The translations under genes were made by a program, and so were the position numbers. Of a stretch of 64,000 nucleotides of DNA, positions 37,380 through 45,912 are shown one piece after another (position 1 is the stretch's first letter; every line of letters begins with the position of its first letter). Source of the DNA: Aliarcobacter sp017996075 (GTDB lineage Bacteria > Campylobacterota > Campylobacteria > Campylobacterales > Arcobacteraceae); NCBI RefSeq assembly GCF_051062515.1, contig NZ_JAMXEK010000004.1, one strand, 5' to 3'. The notes beneath the pieces are model-generated. The model had not been told where the DNA came from. It saw only the letters and a list, made by a program, of their open reading frames with translations, and ran no database searches.

Positions 37380-38140
37380 TGTTGCAAAAAAGAATAATTC
37401 CATGCTTATTACTTCATAAAGGTGGACTTTATAAAACACAAAATTTTAAAAAGCCTACATATATAGGTGATCCTATAAATGCAATAAAAATATTTAATGA
37501 AAAAGAAGTAGATGAACTTATGTTTTTAGATATTGATGCAACTGTACAGAATAAAGAACCAAATTATAAAATGATAGAAGACATTGCAAGTGAGTGTTTT
37601 ATGCCTCTTTGTTATGGAGGAGGAGTAAAAACTTTAGATCAGATGAAAAAGATTTATTCATTAGGAGTTGAAAAGATATCTATAAGCTCAGCTGCAATAG
37701 AAAATCCAAATTTAATACAAGAAGCTGCAAATATTTTTGGTAATCAATCTGTTATAGTAACAGTAGATATTAAAAAAGATTTTTTTGGAAAGAAAAAAGT
37801 TTTTATTAATAATGGTAAAAAAAATACAAAAATTAATCCAGTGGATTTTATAAAAAGAGTTGAGGCTTTAGGGACTGGAGAAATAGTTGTAAATTCTATA
37901 GATCATGATGGTGTTATGAAAGGTTATGATATTGAGCTTTTAAAAGAGATAAAATCAAATATAAAAGTTCCAGTAATAGCTCTTGGTGGAGCTGGTAATT
38001 TAAATCATATAAAAGAGATTTTTGAAATATCAAAAGTAGATGCTGTAGCTTGTGGAAGTATGTTTGTTTATCAAGGACCACTTAAAGGTGTACTTATAAG
38101 CTATCCACCATACCAAAAAATTCAAGAACTTTTAAATTAA
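37379..38140 (+). CDS. hisF: HisF-like cyclase-subunit homologue lacking the first catalytic Asp
   Basis: TIM-barrel protein of 253 residues. The opening reads RIIPCLLLHKGGLYKT where a histidine-pathway HisF has CLDVxxGxVVKG, so the catalytic Asp11 is replaced by Leu, and the second half has VVNSIDHDGVMKGYD. This matches the HisF2-type homologues of LPS clusters, thought to serve as the ammonia channel for WbpG. LCYGGGVKT and the phosphate-binding ALGGAGN loops are intact. One-base overlap with hisH (TAATG-type). Confidence 0.88.
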   Translation: MLQKRIIPCLLLHKGGLYKTQNFKKPTYIGDPINAIKIFNEKEVDELMFLDIDATVQNKEPNYKMIEDIASECFMPLCYGGGVKTLDQMKKIYSLGVEKISISSAAIENPNLIQEAANIFGNQSVIVTVDIKKDFFGKKKVFINNGKKNTKINPVDFIKRVEALGTGEIVVNSIDHDGVMKGYDIELLKEIKSNIKVPVIALGGAGNLNHIKEIFEISKVDAVACGSMFVYQGPLKGVLISYPPYQKIQELLN

Positions 38141-38152
38141 AGGAAATTAAAA

Positions 38153-39271
38153 ATGAGCGTTAAAGTATGTACTAGATGTGTTATGGATTCAACTATAAAA
38201 GTAATTGATTTTGATGAAAAAGGTATTTGTAACTATTGTAAAACATATGAACATAGAGTTTTAACTGAGTTATATAAAGAACCAGAAAGAACGAATAAAT
38301 TAAACATTCTTATTGATAAAATAAAAAACGATGGTAAAGATAAAGATTATGATTGTATCATTGGGGTAAGTGGAGGTGTTGATAGTAGTTATGTTGCTCA
38401 TTTAGTAAAAGAGTTAGGATTAAGGCCATTAGCAGTACATTTAGATAATGGCTGGAATAGTGAATTAGCAGTTAAAAATATAGAAAATCTTTTAAATAAA
38501 TTAAATATAGATTTATATACTCATGTAATAGATTGGGAAGAGTTTAAAGATTTACAAAAAGCTTTTATTAAATCTTCTATAGAAAATCTTGAAATACCAA
38601 CTGATCACGCTATAAATGCTTTATTGCTTAAAATGGCAGATAAACATAAAATAAAATATATTATAAATGGTAGTAATTTGGTTACTGAAGGAATTCTTCC
38701 TATTCAAGGTGGAAGAAACATTGATTACAGATTATTAAAAGATATTCATAATAAATTTGGTAATAAAGCATTAAAAACATATCCTTCAATTAATATATTT
38801 AATTTTGCCTATAAAATATTGATTAAAAAAATAAAACATATTCCAATACTTAATTACATTGATTTCAATAAAGAAGAAGCAATTAAACTACTTGAAGAAA
38901 AATATCAATGGAAAAGATATGGTGGTAAACATTATGAGTCAATCTTCACAAGATTTTTTCAAGGTTATTTATTACCAAATAAATATAATTATGATAAAAG
39001 AAAAGCTCATTTATCGACTATGATTATGTCAAATCAAATTTCTAGAGAAGAAGCACTCAATGAATTAAATCAAAATCCATATCCAGATCAAAACTTATTA
39101 AAAGAAGATTTAGCATTCTTTTTAAAGAAATTTGATTTTTCACAAAAAGAATTTGAGTCTATTATGAAAGACAAACCAAAAGATGCAAAAGATTTTAAAT
39201 CTTATGAAAGTATGTTTGAGAAGCTAAAACCTTTAGTTTTAAAAATAAAAGAGTATGCAAAAGGAAATTAA
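38153..39271 (+). CDS. wbpG: N-acetyl sugar amidotransferase (WbpG family)
   Basis: 372 residues. Two CxxC pairs at the N-terminus (C6/C9 and C26/C29, CTRCVMDST ... CNYCK), PP-loop ATPase motif GVSGGVDSSY with SGGVDS at 73-78, and NGSNLVTEGILP. WbpG with HisH2/HisF2 converts an N-acetyl group to an acetamidino group on 2,3-diacetamido uronic acids, so it should act on the product of the wbpA-B-D-E genes. The order asnB-hisH-hisF-wbpG forms one functional set. Confidence 0.9.
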   Translation: MSVKVCTRCVMDSTIKVIDFDEKGICNYCKTYEHRVLTELYKEPERTNKLNILIDKIKNDGKDKDYDCIIGVSGGVDSSYVAHLVKELGLRPLAVHLDNGWNSELAVKNIENLLNKLNIDLYTHVIDWEEFKDLQKAFIKSSIENLEIPTDHAINALLLKMADKHKIKYIINGSNLVTEGILPIQGGRNIDYRLLKDIHNKFGNKALKTYPSINIFNFAYKILIKKIKHIPILNYIDFNKEEAIKLLEEKYQWKRYGGKHYESIFTRFFQGYLLPNKYNYDKRKAHLSTMIMSNQISREEALNELNQNPYPDQNLLKEDLAFFLKKFDFSQKEFESIMKDKPKDAKDFKSYESMFEKLKPLVLKIKEYAKGN

Positions 39272-40384
39272 TTGTCAAATTTAAATATTCATATATATCC
39301 AAGCCCTATGACTAATGAAAGTAGGATATTTAAAGAGTCAAGATTTTTATCAAAAAATTATAATTTTGATAAAATAATTTTACTAGGAATATGGCAAGAA
39401 GGTTTAAAAAAAGAAGAAGCACTTGAAAATAATATTTATATTAAAAGAGTTTCACTGTTTAATGTTAAAAAAAGATCAATTATGTATTTATATTACTACT
39501 TATATGTATTCTTATTTATTATTTTTAAAAGACCAAAAATGATTAATATACATACTTTAGAATTTTTACCATTAGCTTTAATTGCAAAAATATTTAGAAT
39601 AAAAGTTATTTATGATGCTCATGAATTAGAAACTGAGAAAGCTAATTTTAAAGGGTTTAGAAAAAATATATCAAAGATTATAGAAAGAATTTTTATTAAA
39701 TTTACACATGGAGTGATTGTTGTTGGAGAAGCTATTGCAGATCATTATAAAAAAATGTACCCAAATATGAACAGGCCATTTGTTGTTTTAAACACTCCAA
39801 ATTATAAAGAGACAAATAAAAATAATATTTTTAGAGAAAAATTTAACATAAAAGATGAAAAAATTATTTTTTTATATCAAGGAGCAATTAGTCAAAGTAG
39901 AGGAATTCAAATTTTATTGAATACTTTTAAAGATTCTGATAAAATTATTGTCTTTATGGGATATGGACCATTAGTTAATGAAGTAAAAAAATATTCACTA
40001 GAATATGATAATATATTTTATCACGAAGCTGTAAATCCTGATATTTTATTAAATTATACATCATCGGCTGATATTGGTTTTTGTCTTATAGAAAATATTT
40101 GTATAAGTTATGACTACTGTATGCCAAATAAAATGTTTGAATACTTAATGGCTGGAATACCTGTTATTGGGAGTGAACTTTTTGAGATGAATAGAATTAT
40201 AAACAAATTTGAAGTTGGTAAAACTGTAGATTATACTAAAAGTAATAAATTAAAAGATTTAATTAATCAAATAACAATTAATGATTTAGAAAAATATAAA
40301 ACTAACATAGAAAGTTTTAAGAAAAAATTTAATTGGGAAGAACAAGAACAAGTATTGATAAAAGTATATAAAGGACTACTATGA
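39272..40384 (+). CDS. Glycosyltransferase family 4
   Basis: 370 residues from a TTG start immediately after the wbpG stop. GT-B with KVIYDAHELETEK, IFLYQGAISQSRGIQ and CMPNKMFEYLMAGIPVIGSELFEM (donor-binding E-x-x-E-like motif). Adjacent to wbpG, so possibly the transferase for the amidinated uronic acid. Not further assignable. Confidence 0.83.
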   Translation: MSNLNIHIYPSPMTNESRIFKESRFLSKNYNFDKIILLGIWQEGLKKEEALENNIYIKRVSLFNVKKRSIMYLYYYLYVFLFIIFKRPKMINIHTLEFLPLALIAKIFRIKVIYDAHELETEKANFKGFRKNISKIIERIFIKFTHGVIVVGEAIADHYKKMYPNMNRPFVVLNTPNYKETNKNNIFREKFNIKDEKIIFLYQGAISQSRGIQILLNTFKDSDKIIVFMGYGPLVNEVKKYSLEYDNIFYHEAVNPDILLNYTSSADIGFCLIENICISYDYCMPNKMFEYLMAGIPVIGSELFEMNRIINKFEVGKTVDYTKSNKLKDLINQITINDLEKYKTNIESFKKKFNWEEQEQVLIKVYKGLL

Positions 40385-40418
40385 TTTTTATGAAAATTTT
40401 ATGTAAAGAAGATAAAAA

Positions 40419-41054
40419 ATGTTAAGTAAATTTAAAACAGTATATGTATTGGCACCACATACAGATGATGGAGAATTAGGCGCTGGGGGAACTATAAGTA
40501 AGCTTATAGAAATGGGAGCAGATGTTTATTATTTTGCTTTTTCTACAGCAGAAACATCTGTTCCAGAAGGCTTTCCAAAAGATATATTAAAAACTGAAGT
40601 TATTAATGCAACAACAAAGTTAGGTATAAAAAAAGATAATGTAATAATATACAATTATGAGGTGAGAAAACTTAATTATGCAAGACAAGAGATACTTGAA
40701 GATCTTATAAAACATAGAAATGATTTGAAACCAGATTTAGTTTTGATGCCATCACTTAATGATATTCATCAAGATCATAGTACAATTGCACAAGAAGCTT
40801 TAAGAGCATTTAAAAATACTACTATTTTAGGATATGAACTTATATGGAATAATTTACATTTTGATACAACATCATTTGTAAAATTAGATAAAAAGCATAT
40901 TCAAGCAAAAAGTGACGCATTAAAAGAATATAAATCTCAAGGAATTAGAGATTATATGAGTGAAGAGTTTATTTTTTCTCTTGCTAAAACAAGAGGTGTG
41001 CAAATTGGAACACAATATGCTGAAAGTTTTGAAGTAATTAGATTAGTAATATAG
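40419..41054 (+). CDS. PIG-L family N-acetyl sugar deacetylase
   Basis: 211 residues with the zinc motif VLAPHTDDGELGAGG (PHxDD-type) and the distal HQDH in DIHQDHSTIAQEALRAF. PIG-L/LmbE proteins remove N-acetyl groups from GlcNAc-type sugars. It is followed by a MaoC-like hydratase and an LpxD-like N-acyltransferase; together these would swap an N-acetyl group for another acyl group. The 34-bp gap before it (40385-40418) shows only an AT-rich spacer. Confidence 0.85.
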   Translation: MLSKFKTVYVLAPHTDDGELGAGGTISKLIEMGADVYYFAFSTAETSVPEGFPKDILKTEVINATTKLGIKKDNVIIYNYEVRKLNYARQEILEDLIKHRNDLKPDLVLMPSLNDIHQDHSTIAQEALRAFKNTTILGYELIWNNLHFDTTSFVKLDKKHIQAKSDALKEYKSQGIRDYMSEEFIFSLAKTRGVQIGTQYAESFEVIRLVI

Positions 41055-41062
41055 AGGTCTAT

Positions 41063-41473
41063 ATGGAAATTAATGAAATTAAAATTGGAATGAGTGAGAG
41101 TTATTCTCAAACTATATCAGAAGCAGATGTAAAAGCATATGCTGGAATTTCTGGTGATAGAAATCCTGTGCATATGGATGATGAATATGCTGAGAAATCA
41201 AGGTATAAAAAAAGAATAGCACACGGAATGATATCTTCAAGTTTTTTTTCTGCATTATTTGGTACTAAACTTCCAGGACCAGGATGTGTTTATGTTAATC
41301 AATCTTTAAATTTTAAAAGACCAGTTTATATAGGTGATACTGTAACTGCAATCATTACTGTTACAAAAATAGATGAGATAAAAAGTAGAGTTTATTTTGA
41401 TACTGTTTGTAAAGTAAAAAATAAAATTGTTATAGATGGTCAAGCTGAACTTTACATACCAAAAGAAAAGTAA
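41063..41473 (+). CDS. MaoC-like (R)-specific enoyl hydratase, copy 1
   Basis: 136-residue hot-dog fold protein. The hydratase-2 motif AGISGDRNPVHMDDEYA supplies the Asp/His catalytic pair, then KKRIAHGMISSSFFSALFGT. It should hydrate an enoyl thioester (for example crotonyl) to the (R)-3-hydroxyacyl form. About three quarters identical by eye to the copy at 45459. Next to an LpxD-like acyltransferase, it probably makes a 3-hydroxyacyl donor for a sugar. Confidence 0.83.
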   Translation: MEINEIKIGMSESYSQTISEADVKAYAGISGDRNPVHMDDEYAEKSRYKKRIAHGMISSSFFSALFGTKLPGPGCVYVNQSLNFKRPVYIGDTVTAIITVTKIDEIKSRVYFDTVCKVKNKIVIDGQAELYIPKEK

Positions 41474-41479
41474 AATATT

Positions 41480-42391
41480 ATGAATACTATTAGTGTAAAA
41501 GATATTTCAGAATTTTTAAATAGTAAATACTATGGAAATAATTTTGAATTAATAAAAGCATGTTCATTAGATAATATAGAAGATCAAACATTTTCTTTTT
41601 CAAAAAAATCTATGAATATCTCTTTAGAAAAAAAATCATTAATATTAGTTCCTTTGGATTTTGATTATTTAGAGAATTCTATATTTAGCGTAATAAAAGT
41701 TGAAAATCCAAGACTTGAATTTGCTAAAGTAGTAAATAGATTTTTTATACAAAATAAAGCTATAGAAATATCAAATAGTTCAAAATTAGGGAAAAACTGC
41801 GTTATAAAAGATAACGTTTCTATTGGAGAAAATTGTGTAATAGGCAATAACGTATTAATAGAAGAAGGGACTATAATTAATCATAATGTAGTTATAGGTG
41901 ATAATATTAAAATTGGAAAAAATTGTTATATTAAATCAGGTGCTATTCTTGGTGAAGATGGTTTTGGATTTGATTTTGAAAAAGATGGGACACCTATAAG
42001 AATTCCTCATATAGGTAGTATTGAAATTGGAAATAATGTTGAAATTGGTTGTAATACAGTTATAGCAAGAGGAACACTTAATAATACAAAAATAGAAGAT
42101 AGTGTAAAAATTGATGATCAAGTATTTATAGCTCATAATTGTAAAATAGGTAAAAATACTGTTATTATATCTTTTGCACAAATAAGTGGTTCAGTAGTTA
42201 TCGGTGAAAACTGTTGGATAGGCCCTAATTCCAGTATTATACAAAAATTAAAAATAGGCAATAATGTAACAGTAGGAATAGGTTCAGTAATAACTGAGGA
42301 TATTCCAGATAATAAAAAGATGATGGGCTTAGAGGGATTAGATTTGAGAAGTTTAATTAAGTTGAAAAAAAGAATCGAATATGGAAAATAG
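41480..42391 (+). CDS. LpxD-like N-acyltransferase (left-handed beta helix)
   Basis: 303 residues: an N-terminal uridine-binding-like domain (about 1-95) and a long hexapeptide helix with the LpxD-type segments SGAILGEDGFGFDFE, IPHIGSIEIG and QVFIAHNCKIGKNT (catalytic-type His in IAHNC). True LpxD adds 3-hydroxyacyl chains to UDP-glucosamine in lipid A synthesis; this copy sits beside PIG-L and MaoC genes in a polysaccharide locus, so a short 3-hydroxyacyl donor and a different amino sugar are more likely. Housekeeping lpxD normally neighbours lpxA/fabZ, which are absent here. Confidence 0.8.
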   Translation: MNTISVKDISEFLNSKYYGNNFELIKACSLDNIEDQTFSFSKKSMNISLEKKSLILVPLDFDYLENSIFSVIKVENPRLEFAKVVNRFFIQNKAIEISNSSKLGKNCVIKDNVSIGENCVIGNNVLIEEGTIINHNVVIGDNIKIGKNCYIKSGAILGEDGFGFDFEKDGTPIRIPHIGSIEIGNNVEIGCNTVIARGTLNNTKIEDSVKIDDQVFIAHNCKIGKNTVIISFAQISGSVVIGENCWIGPNSSIIQKLKIGNNVTVGIGSVITEDIPDNKKMMGLEGLDLRSLIKLKKRIEYGK

Positions 42392-43598
42392 TAAGAGAAT
42401 TTGGATAATTAATCAATATGTAACTAGATATGAAGATAGTGGTGGTTCAAGACATTTAGATTTTGCTACTGAATGGGTAAAAAAAGGCTATGAAGTTCAT
42501 ATTTTTGCATCTGGATTTCATTATAATGAGTATAAAGAAAAAATACTTGATGATAGTGAAAATTATAAAACTGAAATTATAAATGGTGTTAATGTTCATT
42601 GGGTAAGAGTATATCCATACTCATCAAATAACTATAAAAGATTTATTAGTATGTATAGTTTTTATAAAAATGTTAAAGATTATATCTATAGTTCTAGTTT
42701 AAAAAAACCAGATATTGTTATTGGTTCAAGCGTTCATTTGTTAGCAGTTTTAGCAGCATATAATGTTTCAAAAAAATTTAATTCAAAATTTATTGTTGAA
42801 ATTCGTGATTTATGGCCAGAAACACTTGTTAGATTAGGAAAAATTTCCAAATATCATCCAATTTATTTAGGATTTCATTTTTTAGAAAAATTTCTTTATA
42901 AAAGAGCAGATAACATAGTAAGTTTATTATGTGGAGCTCATAAATATATAAATAAATATACAAATACTAAAGTTGAATGTATTCCAAATGCTTTTGATAT
43001 TAATAAATTAGATAATTTTCTTAATAAAAATAGTAATAACGAAAAATTTACTGTAATGTATTTAGGAACCGTTGGTATTGCAAATAGTGTTGATACACTA
43101 TTAAATGCTGCAATAGAGTTAAAAAATAAAGATATTATATTTAAAATAATAGGTAGCGGTGTTGCAAAAAAAGAATTAGAAAAGTATAAAGCTGTAAATA
43201 ATATAGATAATCTGATTTTTGAGGATCCTATACCAAAATCTAAAGTATTAGAAAAATTAACTCAAGCAGATATTTTATGGACTGGTATGCCAAATAGTAA
43301 AGAGTTGTATGAATATGGTTTAAGTTCAAATAAAATATATGATTATATGGCAGTTAAAAGACCAATAATAATTTCTACTCCATTAGAAAGTAATATTATA
43401 AAAGATGCTAAATGCGGTATATCAGTTGATGCTGAAAATAGTAAAGAGTTATCTAAAGCAATAGAGACTTTATATAATATGGATTCTAAAAGTAGAGAAA
43501 AATTAAGCAATAACGGATTTGATTATTTAATGGATAACTTTACTATTCAAAAACTTAGTAATAGTTGGTATAAAATTTTTGGTTGTAAAAATGATTAA
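42381..43598 (+). CDS. Glycosyltransferase family 4 (WbuB-like)
   Basis: 405 residues. IWIINQYVTRYEDSGGSRHLDFATEW, VEIRDLWPETLVRLGK and the later VMYLGTVGIANSVDTLL and YGLSSNKIYDYMAVKRPII are typical of WbuB-type amino-sugar (FucNAc) transferases. It directly precedes the PglC-type sugar-phosphate transferase, and such pairs often act as first and second steps on undecaprenyl phosphate. Overlaps by 11 bp with the previous gene and by 8 bp with pglC. Confidence 0.83.
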   Translation: MENSKRIWIINQYVTRYEDSGGSRHLDFATEWVKKGYEVHIFASGFHYNEYKEKILDDSENYKTEIINGVNVHWVRVYPYSSNNYKRFISMYSFYKNVKDYIYSSSLKKPDIVIGSSVHLLAVLAAYNVSKKFNSKFIVEIRDLWPETLVRLGKISKYHPIYLGFHFLEKFLYKRADNIVSLLCGAHKYINKYTNTKVECIPNAFDINKLDNFLNKNSNNEKFTVMYLGTVGIANSVDTLLNAAIELKNKDIIFKIIGSGVAKKELEKYKAVNNIDNLIFEDPIPKSKVLEKLTQADILWTGMPNSKELYEYGLSSNKIYDYMAVKRPIIISTPLESNIIKDAKCGISVDAENSKELSKAIETLYNMDSKSREKLSNNGFDYLMDNFTIQKLSNSWYKIFGCKND

Positions 43599-44190
43599 AA
43601 ATTTATTTGATAGAATTTTTGCACTATTTTTAATTATACTTTTTTCACCTATATATATAATTGTAAGTTTACTTATATGGAATAAAATGGGAAGTCCAAT
43701 ATTGTTTAGACAAAAAAGACCAGGATATAAAGAAGAAATATTTGGTATATATAAGTTTAGAACTATGACAAATGAGAAAGATAAATTTGGAAACTTACTC
43801 CCAGATGATAAAAGATTAGTAGGAATTGGTAAGTTTATAAGAAGTACAAGTTTAGATGAACTTCCTCAACTATTTAATGTTTTAAAAGGAGAGATGAGTT
43901 TTGTTGGTCCTAGACCACTTCTTGAAGAGTATCTTCCTTTATATAATGAAAAACAAAAAAGAAGACATGATGTAAAACCTGGAATTACTGGATGGGCTCA
44001 AGTAAATGGTAGAAATGCAATATCTTGGGAGCAAAAATTTGATTATGATGTTTGGTATGTAGATAATCAATCATTTTGGCTTGATATAAAAATACTTTGG
44101 CTTACATTTTTAAAAGTTGTAAAAAGAAGCGATATTAGTTCAAGTACAAGTTCTACTATGGAAAAATTTACAGGAAGTAAAAATGAGTAA
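43591..44190 (+). CDS. pglC: Undecaprenyl-phosphate N,N'-diacetylbacillosamine 1-phosphate transferase type
   Basis: Monotopic phosphoglycosyl transferase, 199 residues from the ATG at 43591; the TTG at 43579 is inside the preceding gene. One re-entrant hydrophobic segment (IFALFLIILFSPIYIIVSLL), GSPILFRQKRPG, FRTMTNE, SLDELPQLFNVLKGEMSFVGPRPLL with the catalytic Asp-Glu dyad, and GITGWAQVNGRN. Same small size and motifs as PglC. With pglF, pglE and pglD nearby it should start a repeat unit with a bacillosamine-type sugar. Confidence 0.9.
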   Translation: MIKNLFDRIFALFLIILFSPIYIIVSLLIWNKMGSPILFRQKRPGYKEEIFGIYKFRTMTNEKDKFGNLLPDDKRLVGIGKFIRSTSLDELPQLFNVLKGEMSFVGPRPLLEEYLPLYNEKQKRRHDVKPGITGWAQVNGRNAISWEQKFDYDVWYVDNQSFWLDIKILWLTFLKVVKRSDISSSTSSTMEKFTGSKNE

Positions 44191-44803
44191 GAGGATTTAT
44201 ATTTATGGTGCTAGCGGTCACGGATTAGTTGTAGCAGATGTTGCTAAATCTTATGGATATGAAGATATAGTTTTTTTAGATGATGATAATAGTAAAGGTT
44301 TTTTAACATTTGATGATATAAAAGAAAATAGAGATTATCATATTGCGTTTGGTATAGGAAATAATCAAATAAGAGCAAAACTTTATAAAAAAGTAAAAGA
44401 AAATGGATTTTCTACTCCAATTCTTATACATCCAAGTAGTATAATTTCGTCTAGTGCAATAATTGAAGAAGGAACAGTTGTTATGCCAAATGTTGTAGTA
44501 AATGCAAAAGCATATATTGGTAAATGCGTAATTCTTAATAGCTCTTGTGTAGTTGAGCATGAGTCTATTATCGGAGATTTTGTACATATATCACCAAAAG
44601 TATCAATTGCTGGAGATGTAAAAATAGGTAATTTTACTCATATTGGAATTGGTTCTAATGTGATAGTAGGAGGGGGAAGTATGGTCATACGAAATATTGA
44701 TGATAATCACAAAGTTGTAGGTATTCCAGCACATCCTATAGCTTCAAATAAGGGGGGGGTAAATTGTAGTTTTTGTTTCCCAACTCTTAGGAGAGCTTCA
44801 TGA
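44183..44803 (+). CDS. pglD: UDP-4-amino-sugar N-acetyltransferase (PglD type) with G8 tract near its end
   Basis: 206 residues. N-terminal Rossmann-like domain (IYIYGASGHGLVVADVAK) and C-terminal beta helix with SSCVVEHESIIGDFVHISP (catalytic His in VEHE) and VVGIPAHPI, which is where PglD proteins normally stop. Here the frame runs on through eight G residues (44752-44759) and adds KGGVNCSFCFPTLRRAS, ending in an ATGA overlap with the next gene. One G more or less would end the protein within a few codons. It acetylates the amine made by PglE. Confidence 0.87.
   Translation: MSKRIYIYGASGHGLVVADVAKSYGYEDIVFLDDDNSKGFLTFDDIKENRDYHIAFGIGNNQIRAKLYKKVKENGFSTPILIHPSSIISSSAIIEEGTVVMPNVVVNAKAYIGKCVILNSSCVVEHESIIGDFVHISPKVSIAGDVKIGNFTHIGIGSNVIVGGGSMVIRNIDDNHKVVGIPAHPIASNKGGVNCSFCFPTLRRAS
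44752..44759 (+). repeat. homopolymeric G8 tract
   Basis: Eight consecutive G in very AT-rich DNA, the only such run in the window that I found. It lies inside pglD after the conserved GIPAHP. G7 gives ...KGG then TAA; G9 gives ...KGGGKL then TAG; G8 reads through to the ATGA overlap. Poly-G tracts are the classical slippage sites of phase-variable genes in Campylobacter and Helicobacter. Confidence 0.8.
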
Positions 44804-45459
44804 ATACGGTTTATGGTATTTATGGAGCGAGTGGATTTGGGAAAGAGATTTTATCATTGGTAAAAGAGCAGTTTGGATGTGAATCTAAAATTGTTTTTGT
44901 AGATGATGGTGATGTTCCAAATGAACTTTTGGGATGTGATATTTTAAATTTTGAGCAGTTTTTAAACCTTGAAGGTCAAAAAAAAGTTACGATAGCTATA
45001 GCAAATAGTAAGATAAGAGAAAAGCTTACTTTAAAATGTCTTGAAAATAGTTTTGAAATTTTTGATTTGAAATCTTCAAATAGTGTTGTATTAGACGGTG
45101 TAAAAATGGGTGTGGGTTCAATCCTTTGTCCTTTTGTTACACTTACTTCTGATATAACTATAGGGAAAAGTTTTCAAGCAAATATCTATAGCTATGTAGC
45201 TCATGATTGTGTTATAGGTGACTATGTTACATTTGCACCAGCTGTAAAGTGTAATGGCAATGTGCATATAGGAGACCATGCATATATAGGCACAGGAGCT
45301 ATTATTCATCAAGGCAAATCAAATAAACCTTTAAAAATAGGCAAGGGTGCTGTGATAGCAGCAGGTGCGGTTGTGACAAAGAGTGTACCAGATGGTATGA
45401 CTGTATTTGGTAGTCCAGCTATTGAGTTTACAAAAGAAAATATAAAGAGGAGATCATAA
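44800..45459 (+). CDS. PglD/NeuD-type sugar acetyl- or acyltransferase, second copy
   Basis: 219 residues. Rossmann-like start (GIYGASGFGKEILSLV), then hexapeptide helix with QANIYSYVAHDCVIGDYV (catalytic-type His in VAHD), IGTGAIIHQGK and SVPDGMTVFGSPA. It overlaps both neighbours by 4 bp and 1 bp. Beside a MaoC hydratase, it may transfer a 3-hydroxyacyl rather than an acetyl group; the PglD upstream would be the acetyl enzyme. Its DNA has more atc, cat and gca codons than pglF or pglC, like the perosamine synthase gene. Confidence 0.8.
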   Translation: MNTVYGIYGASGFGKEILSLVKEQFGCESKIVFVDDGDVPNELLGCDILNFEQFLNLEGQKKVTIAIANSKIREKLTLKCLENSFEIFDLKSSNSVVLDGVKMGVGSILCPFVTLTSDITIGKSFQANIYSYVAHDCVIGDYVTFAPAVKCNGNVHIGDHAYIGTGAIIHQGKSNKPLKIGKGAVIAAGAVVTKSVPDGMTVFGSPAIEFTKENIKRRS

Positions 45460-45896
45460 TGTCTTGCTCCTTAGTTTTTAATCAAGTGCCAATCGAAGAG
45501 ATACAAGAGGGTATGGAAGTTAGCTATAGCCAAACTATAACAGATGCAGATGTAAAAGCATTTGCAGGAATCTCTGGAGATAGAAATCCCGTGCACATGA
45601 ATGAAGAGTATGCAGAAAACTCAAGATTTAAAAAACGAATAGCTCATGGAATGATGTCAGCATCATATTTTTCAGCACTCTTTGGCACTAAAATACCAGG
45701 TGAGGGCTGTGTATATGTTGCTCAAAGTTTACAGTTCAAAAGACCTGTGTATCTTGGAGATACAGTTGTAGCAACTGCAACAGTTACAAAAGTAGATTTA
45801 GATAAAAGAAGAGTGTTTTTTAGAACAACTTGTAAAGTAAAAAATAAAATAGTAATAGATGGAGAAGCGGAACTTTATGTTCCAAAAGATAAATAG
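45459..45896 (+). CDS. MaoC-like (R)-specific enoyl hydratase, copy 2
   Basis: 145 residues with AGISGDRNPVHMNEEYA (Asp/His hydratase motif) and FKKRIAHGMMSASYFSALFGT. Strongly similar over its full length to the copy at 41063, with a longer N-terminus (SCSLVFNQVPIEE). It is translationally coupled to the acyltransferase gene upstream, supporting a role in making the acyl donor. Confidence 0.83.
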   Translation: MSCSLVFNQVPIEEIQEGMEVSYSQTITDADVKAFAGISGDRNPVHMNEEYAENSRFKKRIAHGMMSASYFSALFGTKIPGEGCVYVAQSLQFKRPVYLGDTVVATATVTKVDLDKRRVFFRTTCKVKNKIVIDGEAELYVPKDK

Positions 45897-45912
45897 AATT
45901 AGGTATAAATTA

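Noticed and set aside
36774..38140. hisH-hisF as part of histidine biosynthesis
   Set aside because: No other his genes nearby, HisF lacks the catalytic Asp11, and wbpG follows directly; the sugar-amidation role fits better.
41480..42391. LpxD-like gene as the housekeeping lipid A enzyme
   Set aside because: No fabZ, lpxA or bamA context; surrounded by repeat-unit genes. It cannot be excluded without the rest of the genome.
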